Part shown: piece after piece, positions 28,805 to 37,109 of the stretch
Position numbering within the stretch: the first letter of the stretch is position 1
Layout: each line of letters begins with the position of its first letter
Assembly: GCF_003583935.1 (NCBI RefSeq)
Contig: NZ_QYRN01000006.1
Location: 295,145-359,144 of the forward strand
Direction of reading: 5' to 3'
Origin: Aureimonas flava
Lineage (GTDB): Bacteria; Pseudomonadota; Alphaproteobacteria; Rhizobiales; Rhizobiaceae
DNA: 64,000 bases
Notes under the pieces: model-generated
What the model was told of the DNA's origin: nothing
Database searches by the model: none
What the model saw: the letters and a program-made list of their open reading frames with translations, nothing else
Made by a program: the position numbers and the translations under genes

Positions 28805-29644
28805 TCAGCCTGAAATGCTCGCGATCTGCCGGAGGAGAGCTTCGAGGTTTCTCTCTCCCTCGGGCGTCTGCGCCCCGGCCCTCAGTCCGCTACGGATGAG
28901 GTCGCTCGCCGCCGGCCGCGCGAAGAGAGCCGCCCATTCGCGGTTCTCGACCGCCAGTCCGGGCCGCAGGTCGGTGGGCGGGAATGCCGCCTTGGCCGCC
29001 GCGACGACGCCCTCGGGCAGACCCGCGATGTTGCGGGCGATCCGCTCCACGAACCCGTCCAGGGCCTCGTCCGGCAGGGCACGGTTGATCCAACCCCAGG
29101 CCGCCGCCGTCTCGGCGTCGACCAGATCGGCGCCGAGCACGATCTCGAGGGCTCGATTGCGGGGTATGCGGTCCGCGAGGTATTGCGTCGCCCCGCCGCC
29201 CGGGATGATGCCCATCAGCGCCTCGATCTGACCGAGGGCGCCCCGATCCGTCGCGGCGAAGCACATGTCCGCGGCGACGACGAACTCGGCCCCGCCGCCG
29301 CGAGCGATCCCGCGGAGCTTGACGATCGTCACCTGCGGCTGACGACGCAGGGTCTCGGCAAAGGCTTGGAAGACGTTCAGGCCTTCGGGCGCATCCGCCG
29401 CCAACGCGTCGAAGGCATCCGGGGCGTCGATCAACGTCATGTCGACATGGGCGACGAAGAAATCGGGATTCGCGCTCTCGAAGACGATGACCTTCAGCCC
29501 CTCGTCCGCCCGTGCCTCCTCCAGGAACGCGAGGAGCTCCGTCATGAGCGAGACGGACATGACGTTCACCGGCGGGTTGTCGAGCGTGACGCGGGCAACC
29601 CCGCCATCCTTGCGGACACGGATCGTCTGGGATTCGGCAGGCAT
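28805..29644 (-). CDS. Enoyl-CoA hydratase/isomerase family protein
   Basis: A 279-residue crotonase-fold protein. The oxyanion-hole segment is KLRGIARGGGAEFVVAADM, and the second catalytic region is GQIEALMGIIPGGGATQYL. The glutamates of classical hydratases are only partly matched: the first region has AEFV where the crotonase motif has a catalytic Glu, so hydratase activity is plausible but not certain. Typical members act on acyl-CoA in fatty acid or aromatic degradation; this one stands alone. The gene is divergent from an HxlR-type regulator with palindromes in between, which suggests induction by a specific compound. Confidence 0.85.
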   Translation of the reverse strand: MPAESQTIRVRKDGGVARVTLDNPPVNVMSVSLMTELLAFLEEARADEGLKVIVFESANPDFFVAHVDMTLIDAPDAFDALAADAPEGLNVFQAFAETLRRQPQVTIVKLRGIARGGGAEFVVAADMCFAATDRGALGQIEALMGIIPGGGATQYLADRIPRNRALEIVLGADLVDAETAAAWGWINRALPDEALDGFVERIARNIAGLPEGVVAAAKAAFPPTDLRPGLAVENREWAALFARPAASDLIRSGLRAGAQTPEGERNLEALLRQIASISG

Positions 29645-29676
29645 GGAAAGCTCCTCGGCTGGGGATGCCGGGATAG

Positions 29677-29722
29677 GTATTCATTGAATACTAGGTGTCA
29701 ATTACGCATATGTTTGATACCT
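29677..29722. promoter_or_regulatory. Two candidate HxlR operators
   Basis: GTATTCA-T-TGAATAC at 29677-29691 is a perfect 15-base palindrome. AGGTGTCAA (29693-29701) and TTGATACCT (29714-29722) form a second dyad with one mismatch and a 12-base spacer. Their half-sites share the AGGTAT core. The pair sits in an AT-rich gap between divergent genes and overlaps the likely promoters of both. Confidence 0.6.
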
Positions 29723-29743
29723 GGGATGCGCGAGGATACCGAG

Positions 29744-30109
29744 ATGAACGACGACCCCGTCTACAGGGCCGACTGCCCGAGCCGCGCGATCCTCGACCAG
29801 ATCGCCGACAAATGGTCGATGATGGTGATGCAGGTCCTGACCGAGCCTCGCCGGTTCAACGCGATCAAGCGGCGGCTCGACGGCATCACGCAGAGGGTGC
29901 TGACCCAGACCCTGCGCAAGCTGGAGCGCAACGGGATGGTCGCCCGCCGCATCCTGTCGACGTCTCCGCCCGGCGTGGAATATTCCCTCACCGCGCTCGG
30001 CCGATCCCTCCAGGGCCCGTTCGGCGCCCTCTACGCCTGGACACTCGAGCATATGGAGGAGATCGAGCGGCAACAGGCGCAGTACGACCGCGACGCCGCA
30101 TCGGCATGA
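29744..30109 (+). CDS. HxlR-family transcriptional regulator
   Basis: A 121-residue winged helix-turn-helix regulator. DCPSRAILDQIADKWSMMVM is the HxlR entry helix with the conserved Cys that many members use as an aldehyde or oxidant sensor. RRLDGITQRVLTQTLRKLERNGMV is the recognition region, and PPGVEYSLTALGRSL the wing. An in-frame ATG at 29726 would add six residues, but ATG 29744 has a GAGG ribosome-binding site at good spacing. It probably controls the divergent enoyl-CoA hydratase-like gene. Confidence 0.88.
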   Translation: MNDDPVYRADCPSRAILDQIADKWSMMVMQVLTEPRRFNAIKRRLDGITQRVLTQTLRKLERNGMVARRILSTSPPGVEYSLTALGRSLQGPFGALYAWTLEHMEEIERQQAQYDRDAASA

Positions 30110-30410
30110 TCTCGGACGCATTCGTACGCCCCGGACGCCGCCTCGGTCCGCGGGTCCTGGCTGGGGTTTCAGGCGTAGAGGCGACCACGTGCGGCGTGCG
30201 CAGCCGCAAACGGGAACTGTTGCCCATGCAGACATTCCTCGTCCGATGCGCGACCATGCGCTCGCGGAACGGCAGCGTTTGGCGATGCCGGACTTCCGCA
30301 AGCGGCCATCACGAGCATGGCCAGGGCGTTCGGACGGGCGGGAGACCGAACTTGGGCCGCCCCGCACGCCTCGAAGACGGGAAAGGACGTGGCATGGAGT
30401 ATCCGTCGAC
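30110..30410. other. Intergenic stretch without a recognisable gene
   Basis: About 300 bases between the HxlR gene and the gamma-glutamyltransferase-like gene. An in-frame upstream extension of the latter runs through it but reads as noncoding. No clear terminator, RNA or repeat is seen. Confidence 0.4.
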
Positions 30411-32027
30411 ATGCAGGTCGTGAGCGTGCCCGAGAACCTTTCCGCAACCCCCATGCCGGCATCTCCGCCATTCCGGGCGATGGTGACCACGCCGCATCGA
30501 CTGGCGAGCGAAGCGGGCCTGCGCGTCCTGGCGAGGGGCGGCAACGCCATCGAGGCAGCCGTTGCGGCCAGTGCGGCGCTCGCCGTCGCCTATCCGCATT
30601 TCTGCGGGCTCGGTGGCGACGGCGTGTGGATGCTCGCCGACCGGGCGGGTCACGCGGCATGCCTGCTTGGTATCGGGCAGGCCGCGGCGCAATTGCCGGA
30701 CGCCGACCCGATCCCGACGCGCGGTCCCCTGTCGGCGCTGACGAGCGCCGGCCTCGTGGATTCGTGGGATACGGCGCTCGACTGGTCCCGTCGGGTTTGG
30801 GGCGGGTCTGGAGGGCTCGACGCTCTGCTGGCGGACGCGATCGAATTGGCCGAAGGCGGTTTCCCGATGTCCGGCTCGCAGCGCTTCTGGCTCGATTTCC
30901 GTGCTTCCGAGCGAAGCGGCTGGCCGCGCTTCGACGCGCTGTTCGCCATCGGGAAGGATGCCCGCCCATTTTGCCAGCCGGGCATCGCCGCAAGCCTTCG
31001 CGCCGTGGCCCTGAGGGGGGCGCGGGAGTTCTACGAGGGAGAGCTCTGTGCGCGCATCGCCCGAGGGCTCGAGGAGGCTGGCTCGCCGCTTCGCGCCGCC
31101 GACTTGGCGGCGACGCGGACACGCGAGACGACGCCGCTTCGCATGGCGTATCGCGGCGTCGAACTTCTGGCGCCGCCGCCACCGACGCAGGGGGCGACGA
31201 CGCTGGCGATCATGGGCATTCTCGACCGGCTGCCGCCGCTGGCTGCCGTCGACGACCGCGGTGCGGACTTCCTGCACGTGCTCGTCGAGGCGGTGAAGCA
31301 GGCCTTTCTCGACCGTGGCGCGATCGCCGATCCGGACTTCGCCGCGGTGCCGCTGGAGCGCATGCTCGACCCCGAACGCCTCGGCGCGAAGGCGGCCGCC
31401 ATCGACGCTGAACGGGCGCTGCCCTGGCCGCATGTCGTTCGCACCGGCGATACCGCCTTCATCGGTGTCGTGGACGGCAAGGGCCGCTCGGTCGCGCTGC
31501 TTCAGAGCCTCTACTACGACTGGGGAAGCGGCGTCGTCGTCGGCGACACCGGGATCCTCTGGCAGAACCGCGGGGCCGCCTTCGATCGCAGCGCCGCCGG
31601 CCCCAACCGCCTGCAACCCGGCAAAAGGCCGTTCTACACCCTGAACCCCGGCATCGCGCTGCGGGCCGGCGCGCCTGCGCTCGTCTACGGCACGCAGGGC
31701 GCGGACGGCCAGCCGCAGACGCTTGCCGTCCTGCTCGCCCGGCTGATCGAACGCGGCCTCGATCCGCAAGCCGCGCTGGCTGCGCCGCGCTTCCTGCTCG
31801 GGCGCACCTTCTCCGACGCGCGCGACGCTCTCAAGCTGGAGGCGTCCGCCGGCGAGACGACCTTTGCGGAACTCGCGCGGCGCGGCCACGAAGTGTCCGC
31901 GCTGGTCGATCTCAGTCCGCTGGCAGGGCAAGCCGGGGTGATCGCGGTGGACGACGCGGGCTACGTCACCGGCGCGCACGATCCGCGCAGCGACGGCTGC
32001 GCGCTCGGTCTGACCATGGAGACGTAA
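30411..32027 (+). CDS. Gamma-glutamyltransferase-family (Ntn) amidohydrolase
   Basis: A 538-residue member of the gamma-glutamyltransferase family of self-cleaving N-terminal nucleophile enzymes. The N-terminal segment GGNAIEAAVAASAALAVAYP and GLGGDGVWML are family hallmarks. The predicted nucleophile is Thr348 in DTAFIGVVD, where classical enzymes have TTHxSVVD. The glutamate-binding region NxGPxxRxxxSMSPT is replaced by LQPGKRPFYTLNPGI, and GTPGGDRI by GTQGADGQPQT, so gamma-glutamyl specificity is doubtful. No signal peptide is visible, unlike periplasmic GGTs. Related cytoplasmic enzymes cleave oxamate or acyl amides. The gene ends 5 bases before a cytosine-deaminase-like gene, so the pair probably acts in one pathway on a heterocyclic or amide nitrogen source. 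Confidence 0.85.
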   Translation: MQVVSVPENLSATPMPASPPFRAMVTTPHRLASEAGLRVLARGGNAIEAAVAASAALAVAYPHFCGLGGDGVWMLADRAGHAACLLGIGQAAAQLPDADPIPTRGPLSALTSAGLVDSWDTALDWSRRVWGGSGGLDALLADAIELAEGGFPMSGSQRFWLDFRASERSGWPRFDALFAIGKDARPFCQPGIAASLRAVALRGAREFYEGELCARIARGLEEAGSPLRAADLAATRTRETTPLRMAYRGVELLAPPPPTQGATTLAIMGILDRLPPLAAVDDRGADFLHVLVEAVKQAFLDRGAIADPDFAAVPLERMLDPERLGAKAAAIDAERALPWPHVVRTGDTAFIGVVDGKGRSVALLQSLYYDWGSGVVVGDTGILWQNRGAAFDRSAAGPNRLQPGKRPFYTLNPGIALRAGAPALVYGTQGADGQPQTLAVLLARLIERGLDPQAALAAPRFLLGRTFSDARDALKLEASAGETTFAELARRGHEVSALVDLSPLAGQAGVIAVDDAGYVTGAHDPRSDGCALGLTMET

Positions 32028-32032
32028 ACCGC

Positions 32033-33250
32033 ATGGATTTCGTGCTGCGCAACGCCCGCCTCGCGACGGGCGGCGACCTCGTGGATATCGGCGTCGAGAA
32101 CGGGCGGATCGCGGCGATGGCCCCAGGCCTCGTGGCCGCCGCGCCCGAACGCGACGCGGCGGGACGGCTGGCGTTTCCAGGGTTCGTCGACTGCCATATC
32201 CACCTCGACAAAGCCTGCATCCTCGACCGGTGCGCCATCAGCGAGGGCACGCTGGCGGAGGCCGTCCGCGAAACGGCACGAGCGAAGGCGGCCTTCACCG
32301 AGGCGGATGTGTACGCCCGCGCCGCACGTCTGGTGGAGCGGGCGATCCTGCACGGGACGATGCTCATGCGCACGTTCGTCGAAGTCGACCCGCGCGCCGG
32401 CCTTCGTTCGCTGGCCGCGATCCGGCGCATCAAGCTCGACTACGCCTTCGCGATCGACATCGAGATCTGCGCCTTCGCGCAGGAAGGGCTGACGCAGGAG
32501 CCGGAGACGGAGCGACTGCTGGCGCAGGCGCTCGCCGCCGGCGCCGATCTCGTCGGCGGCTGCCCCTATACCGATCCGGATCCCGCTGGGCATGTCCGGC
32601 GCATCTTCGACCTTGCGGAACGCTTCGGCACGCCGGTCGACTTCCACGCCGATTTCGATCTCGATCCCGAAGGGTCCGCGCTGCCCCTCATCGTCGCGGA
32701 AACGGAGCGGCGCCGCTTCGGCGGTCGCGTTTCGGTCGGCCATGCGACGAAGCTCTCGGCGATGGAGCCGGCGGCGGTGGAAGCGGTGGCGCGGCGACTG
32801 GCGGCGGCCGGCATAGCCGTGACCGTCCTGCCTGCGACCGATCTGTTCCTCACCGGCCGCGACGCCGGACGCCTCGTGCCGCGAGGGCTGGCACCCGCCC
32901 ACCTCCTGCGCCGGATGGGCGTCACCGCGACGATTGCCACGAACAACGTCCTGAACCCGTTCACGCCGTTCGGCGACGCCTCGCTGAGCCGCATGGCGAA
33001 CCTTTATGCCAACGTGGCGCAACTCGCCAGCGACGAGGAGATGGAAGCGGTCTTCGCGATGGTTTCCGCGGATGCGGCACGGCTGATGGGACGAACCCAT
33101 GACCTGCGGATCGGCGCCCCGGCCGACTTCGTCCTGCTCGACGCTGCAAGCCCTGCCGCTGCCGTGCGGGAGATCGCTGCACCGATTGCCTCCTGGAGAA
33201 GGGGGCGCCTGATCATGGAACGGCCGGCGGGCCGGATCGTCCGGGCGTGA
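32033..33250 (+). CDS. Cytosine deaminase/AtzC-like amidohydrolase with Asn at the catalytic Asp
   Basis: A 405-residue amidohydrolase related to cytosine deaminase and N-isopropylammelide hydrolase. The metal motif is DCHIHLDKA (His55, His57; Lys60 is also typical), then EICAFAQEG, DFHADFDLD and GHATKLSAM in the expected order. Where cytosine deaminase has GHDDVFDPW with catalytic Asp313, this protein reads ATNNVLNPFTPFG, so the metal/acid Asp is Asn. Many sequences in this subfamily may share that change. The predicted role is hydrolysis of a cyclic or exocyclic C-N bond. It lies 5 bases after the GGT-like gene, with which it forms a two-gene operon. Confidence 0.87.
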   Translation: MDFVLRNARLATGGDLVDIGVENGRIAAMAPGLVAAAPERDAAGRLAFPGFVDCHIHLDKACILDRCAISEGTLAEAVRETARAKAAFTEADVYARAARLVERAILHGTMLMRTFVEVDPRAGLRSLAAIRRIKLDYAFAIDIEICAFAQEGLTQEPETERLLAQALAAGADLVGGCPYTDPDPAGHVRRIFDLAERFGTPVDFHADFDLDPEGSALPLIVAETERRRFGGRVSVGHATKLSAMEPAAVEAVARRLAAAGIAVTVLPATDLFLTGRDAGRLVPRGLAPAHLLRRMGVTATIATNNVLNPFTPFGDASLSRMANLYANVAQLASDEEMEAVFAMVSADAARLMGRTHDLRIGAPADFVLLDAASPAAAVREIAAPIASWRRGRLIMERPAGRIVRA

Positions 33251-33302
33251 GACGGCGTCGCGGGCCGCCTTCAGGTATGGCGCTGAGCCTCCAGCGGGGC
33301 CG

Positions 33303-33737
33303 CTAGGACGGTCCGCCGTAAGAAAACGGCATGGGCCCGGGACAGTCACCGACTTGCGCGTGATGGGTGATCATGCCCGTCCGCTGGCGCCAGTGGTGGA
33401 CGAGGAACATCGGCGGCTCGGCGAACGAGGCGGGCTCGGCGTCCGGGGCGAGACGGAGCGCGATCGCGGTCGTCGTGCCGGGCGCCGTCGCCAGCATCGT
33501 CCCTGCAAGGCGGGCCGTGACGCAGCGATGAACGTGACCGCGGATGAGGCGGTCGACGTTCGAGCAGGACAGGAGCGCCGAGGAAGGGCGGGCGCCCCCC
33601 GGCGCTTGCAGGCGTCGATGCCGGCGATGCCGCTTTCGACGGGAGGCTGGCGCAACAGCACCACGGTCGGACGACCGAACCTCTCGCCGAGCCCTCCGCA
33701 CGCAGCCCCGTCGGCCTCCCCGCGGAACGAACCCGGA
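33303..33737 (-). pseudogene. Remnant of a cyclic-nucleotide phosphodiesterase-like metallophosphatase (CpdA/Icc)
   Basis: Two overlapping minus-strand frames together read like the C-terminal half of a class III phosphodiesterase. The upstream part PTVVLLRQPPVESGIAGID matches the HHPP region in one frame, and DRLIRGHVHRCVTARLAGT followed by GMITHHAQ and PGPMPFSYG matches the GHxHR region and tail in the other. The switch is near 33570-33600, around a run of six C. The first metal motifs are missing because the sequence is cut off next to hupE, and HHPP is changed to RQPP. I read it as a truncated and frameshifted pseudogene. Confidence 0.7.
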
Positions 33738-34328
33738 CTAGAGCCAGCCCGCGAGCACGCCGACGCCGCCCAGCGCGAACACGGCGCCCGCGGCACGGGC
33801 GACGGGCCGACCGGTGCGGCCGATCAGCGAGGCGGCCCCGAACGCCATCGCGATGCCTGCGGCATGCAGGAGCGCGGTCGCCGCGATGAACCCGGCCGCG
33901 TAGGTCAGGCCGCCGGCCGTCTCGGGCATCTCGGCACCGTGCGCGTGGCCGTGGAAGACGGCGAACACGCCGACCAGCGCCATGGCGACGCCGACGGGCA
34001 TCGGCCGTCCGAGGGCGGCGGCGGCGCCGATCACGACGCTGGAGAGCGCGATGCCGAGTTCGACCAACGGCACCTCGACCTCGGCGATGCCGAGCGCGAA
34101 GCCGACCACCATCATGCCGACGAAGGCCGCCGGGACGAGCCACAGGGCGCGGCCGCCGAGGACGTAGGCGAAGACGCCGACCGCGACCATCGCCAGGATG
34201 TGGTCGAGACCGCCGATGGGATGCGCGAACCCGTGAAGGAAGCCGGCCGTGTCGCCGACCCCGGTATGGGCGAAGGCGACGGTCGGAAGGAGGGCGGCCG
34301 CAAGGGCAAGGGGAAACGCTCTGCGCAT
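33738..34328 (-). CDS. HupE/UreJ-family nickel or cobalt transporter
   Basis: A 196-residue membrane protein. A signal-like N-terminus (MRRAFPLALAAALLPTVAFA) precedes HTGVGDTAGFLHGFAHPIGG and the family motif HPIGGLDHILAM, which places a His/Asp metal site in the membrane. About six hydrophobic helices follow, and FHGHAHGAEMP gives a His-rich loop. ATG 34328 has an AAAGGAG ribosome-binding site 6 bases upstream. HupE proteins transport Ni2+ or Co2+. It is divergent from a cobalamin riboswitch and B12-type transport genes, which fits a cobalt role, but nickel cannot be excluded. Confidence 0.88.
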   Translation of the reverse strand: MRRAFPLALAAALLPTVAFAHTGVGDTAGFLHGFAHPIGGLDHILAMVAVGVFAYVLGGRALWLVPAAFVGMMVVGFALGIAEVEVPLVELGIALSSVVIGAAAALGRPMPVGVAMALVGVFAVFHGHAHGAEMPETAGGLTYAAGFIAATALLHAAGIAMAFGAASLIGRTGRPVARAAGAVFALGGVGVLAGWL

Positions 34329-34599
34329 GGTGGGCTCCTTTGGGGGACGGGTCGTCCCGAGGGAATCGATCGCGTGGACGGCAGGTCCCCGGTGGCGGTG
34401 TCGGTTCGGCGCCGACGTCGCGTTCCCAACCTCCGTCCGGGCCGCGCACCATTCGCGTGACGCATCATTGCCATCACGACGGCGTGACGGCAACGGCGGC
34501 GTCGCGCTTGCGGACCCGTGCCGACCACCTACGGCTGCGCCCGTCGTTGACGCCGCAGGGGATCGCCGCGTAAGCAGGCTGCGACGGTTTCCCCGCGGC

Positions 34600-34828
34600 G
34601 ACGAGTCCGGGGAATTAAAAGGGAACACGGTGAGGACGACCCAATCGGGGCCGAAACCGTGGCTGCCCCCGCAACTGTAAGCGGATGCCGATCATCCCCG
34701 CGCTGGTCCTCGGACGGGTGCGGCGGGCCGCCGGGTCGCCCCGGCGCCATGCCACTGCGAGGGCCTTCGGGCCGAGGCGGGAAGGCAGATGATCGGCGCG
34801 TTCCTCCGCGAGCCAGGAGACCTGCCGT
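34600..34828 (+). ncRNA. Cobalamin riboswitch
   Basis: The conserved elements occur in order: AAAAGGGAA near 34617, GCCGAAACCGTGGCTGCCCC, GCAACTGTAAGCGG around 34671, a variable GC-rich stem, CCACTG near 34752, GGGAAGGC, and the 3' core GAGCCAGGAGACCTGCC at about 34810-34826. This is the classical adenosylcobalamin aptamer. It precedes the btuFCD-like operon by about 220 bases and should reduce its expression when cobalamin is plentiful. The expression platform is not resolved. Confidence 0.93.
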
Positions 34829-35049
34829 CGAAGATAGGTCCATGACGTTCGGGCGGGGATGCCCGGAAAGGATGCCCATGACGGCTCACCCTCGGCGCGT
34901 TCGCGCCCATGCTCCCCCTTTCTGCTTCCGCCTGCGAGCGTCCGCGCGTCGCTGACGCAACCTCTCTGCCGCGATCCCAACGATCGGGCCGACCAAGCCG
35001 CACGCCGCGGCATGGCGAAGCTGCGCCCGCCCCCTTCAGGAACCCGTCC

Positions 35050-36069
35050 ATGACATCCTTTCGCCGACCGGCCGCCCTCGGTCTCCTGGCCGTCGTCCTT
35101 TCCGCGGGCTCGGCCCTCGCCGCCCCGACGCAGTACCCGCTGGAGCTCGAGAACTGCGGCCGCACGCTGACCTTCCGGCAGGCGCCGGCGCGCGCGGTCT
35201 CGATCGGCCAGTCCACCACCGAGATCCTCTACCTGCTCGGCCTGTCGGAGAAGGTCGCCGGGACCGCGCTCTGGGTCGGGCCGGTTCTGCCGGGCTACGA
35301 GGAGGCGAACGCGAAGGTGAAGCGCCTCGCCGACAACGATCCGAGCTTCGAGAGCGTGGTGGCCGAGCGGCCGGACCTCGTCACCACGCAGTTCGAGTGG
35401 CAGGTCGGCCCGCAGGGCGTCGTCGCGACACCCGAGCAGTTCGAAGAGCTCGGCATTCCCGTCTACACCTCGCCCGCCGACTGCAAGGGCAAGGACAACT
35501 CGGGCGGCGGCGACGGCACGCGCACGGCCCGCTTCACCATGGACCTCGTCTATCAGGAGGTGGAGGACCTCGCCCGCATCTTCGACGTCGAGGACAGGGG
35601 CGCGGCGGTGGTGAGAGACCTGAAGGCGCGCGAGGCCGCCGCCAAGGCGAAGATCGCCGGGCTCGAAGAGGGCACTTCGGCCGTGTTCTGGTTCTCCTCC
35701 GCCGAGGTGGACATCGATCCCTACGTCGCCGGGCAGAGCGGCGCGCCGGGCTATGTCATGTCCCTCCTCGGCGTGCGGAACGTCATCGACAGCCAGGAGG
35801 AGTGGCCGACGGTCGGCTGGGAGACGATCGCCCGCGCGAACCCAACGGTGATCGTCGCAGGCAAGATGGACCGCCGCCGCTTCCCGGCCGACGACATCGC
35901 GGTGAAGCTCGAGTTCCTCCGCACCGATCCCGTCGCCAGCCTGATGCCCGCAGTGAAGGAGGGGCGCGTCGTGGAGTTGGACGCGCAGGCGATGAACCCG
36001 ACGATCCGCACGGTCTACAGCATCGAAGTGCTGGCCGACGCCCTCGAGAAGGCCGGCCTCGCCAAGTGA
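35050..36069 (+). CDS. BtuF-like ABC transporter substrate-binding protein
   Basis: A 339-residue periplasmic binding protein of the Fe-siderophore/B12 class (PF01497). It has a signal peptide ending near residue 25 (ALAAPTQYPLEL), then CGRTLTFRQAPARAVSIGQSTTEILYLLGL, PDLVTTQFEW and the C-terminal helix SIEVLADALEKAGL. The Cys pair in NCGRTL and ADCKGKD may form a disulfide. It is the first gene downstream of the cobalamin riboswitch, so cobalamin or a corrinoid is the likely ligand, although this family also binds haem and siderophores. An in-frame extension runs upstream to 34909; ATG 35050 gives the proper signal peptide. Confidence 0.87.
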   Translation: MTSFRRPAALGLLAVVLSAGSALAAPTQYPLELENCGRTLTFRQAPARAVSIGQSTTEILYLLGLSEKVAGTALWVGPVLPGYEEANAKVKRLADNDPSFESVVAERPDLVTTQFEWQVGPQGVVATPEQFEELGIPVYTSPADCKGKDNSGGGDGTRTARFTMDLVYQEVEDLARIFDVEDRGAAVVRDLKAREAAAKAKIAGLEEGTSAVFWFSSAEVDIDPYVAGQSGAPGYVMSLLGVRNVIDSQEEWPTVGWETIARANPTVIVAGKMDRRRFPADDIAVKLEFLRTDPVASLMPAVKEGRVVELDAQAMNPTIRTVYSIEVLADALEKAGLAK

Positions 36070-37109
36070 GCCGTGCCGACGCCCGCCCGGCGCGCGCCGC
36101 CGGATTCGCCTCCGCGGCCTTCGCACTCCTCCTCGCCGCCCTGATTTTCGGGGCGGCGGTGGGGGAGACGCGCATCCCGTTCGACACGGTCGTGAAGACG
36201 ATCGCCAACCGCCTCTGGCACGGCGGCCACGTCCTCGACCCGATCGACGAGGGCATCGTCTGGAACTACCGCCTGTCGCGGGCGGTGGTGGCGGCCGCCT
36301 GCGGCGCGGCGCTGGCCGTCTCCGGGGCGGTCCTCCAGTCCCTCCTGCGCAACCCGCTGGCCGACCCCTATCTCCTCGGCATCTCGGCCGGCGCCTCGTC
36401 GGGGGCGGTGGCGGTCGCGATCCTCGGGCTCGGCGGCGGTCTCCTGTCGCTGCCGCTCGGCGCGCTTGCCGGGGCGCTTCTCGCCTTCGCGCTCGTGTCG
36501 GGTCTGGCCGTCCTGGCGGGCAGGGGGCCTGCTGCGATCATCCTCGCCGGGATCGCCAGCTCCCAACTCTTCAACGCCCTGACCTCGTTCGTGGTCACCA
36601 AGTCCGCCACCGCCGACCAGGCGCGGGGCATCATGTTCTGGCTGCTCGGCAACCTGTCGGGCGTGCGTTGGCCGGATGCGGGGCTGGCGGTTCCCGTGGC
36701 GCTCGCGGGCCTTGCCGTCTGTATCCTCCATGCCCGCTCGCTCGACGCCTTCGCCTTCGGCCCGGCCTCGGCTGCCGCGCTCGGCATCCCCGTGCGTCGG
36801 GTGCGGGCCGTGCTGATCGGGGCGACCGCGCTGATGACGGCGGTGATGGTGTCGATCGTCGGCTCGATCGGCTTCGTCGGCCTTGTGATCCCCCATGCCG
36901 CCCGGCTCGTGGTCGGCGTGCGCCACGGCGCGCTCCTGCCGGCATCCGCCTTGATCGGGGCACTCTTCATGATCGCCGCCGACGTCCTGTCCCGGACCGT
37001 GATCCCCGGTCAGGTCCTGCCGATCGGCGTGATGACGGCGCTCGTCGGCGCGCCTGCCTTCGCCCTCATCCTGATCCACCGACCGGTCGCGAACGGGGGC
37101 GCCCGATGA
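36066..37109 (+). CDS. BtuC-like ABC transporter permease
   Basis: A 347-residue FecCD/BtuC-family permease with about ten membrane helices. Family motifs include NYRLSRAVVAAACGAALAVSG, LQSLLRNPLADPYLLGISAG, and SIGFVGLVIPHAARLVVG at the cytoplasmic coupling region. The start is a GTG at 36066 that overlaps the binding-protein stop by 4 bases (GTGA). It forms the channel for the substrate carried by the BtuF-like protein. Confidence 0.92.
   Translation: MSRADARPARAAGFASAAFALLLAALIFGAAVGETRIPFDTVVKTIANRLWHGGHVLDPIDEGIVWNYRLSRAVVAAACGAALAVSGAVLQSLLRNPLADPYLLGISAGASSGAVAVAILGLGGGLLSLPLGALAGALLAFALVSGLAVLAGRGPAAIILAGIASSQLFNALTSFVVTKSATADQARGIMFWLLGNLSGVRWPDAGLAVPVALAGLAVCILHARSLDAFAFGPASAAALGIPVRRVRAVLIGATALMTAVMVSIVGSIGFVGLVIPHAARLVVGVRHGALLPASALIGALFMIAADVLSRTVIPGQVLPIGVMTALVGAPAFALILIHRPVANGGAR

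Noticed and set aside
33354..34460. 368-codon plus-strand frame across the hupE region
   Set aside because: Low-complexity His/Asp/Gly/Arg translation opposite a good membrane-protein gene; hupE has a ribosome-binding site and family motif.
34829..35049. Possible second riboswitch or strong terminator after the cobalamin aptamer
   Set aside because: Only short GC-rich repeats around GATGCCC are seen; no stable hairpin with a T-run could be defined by eye.
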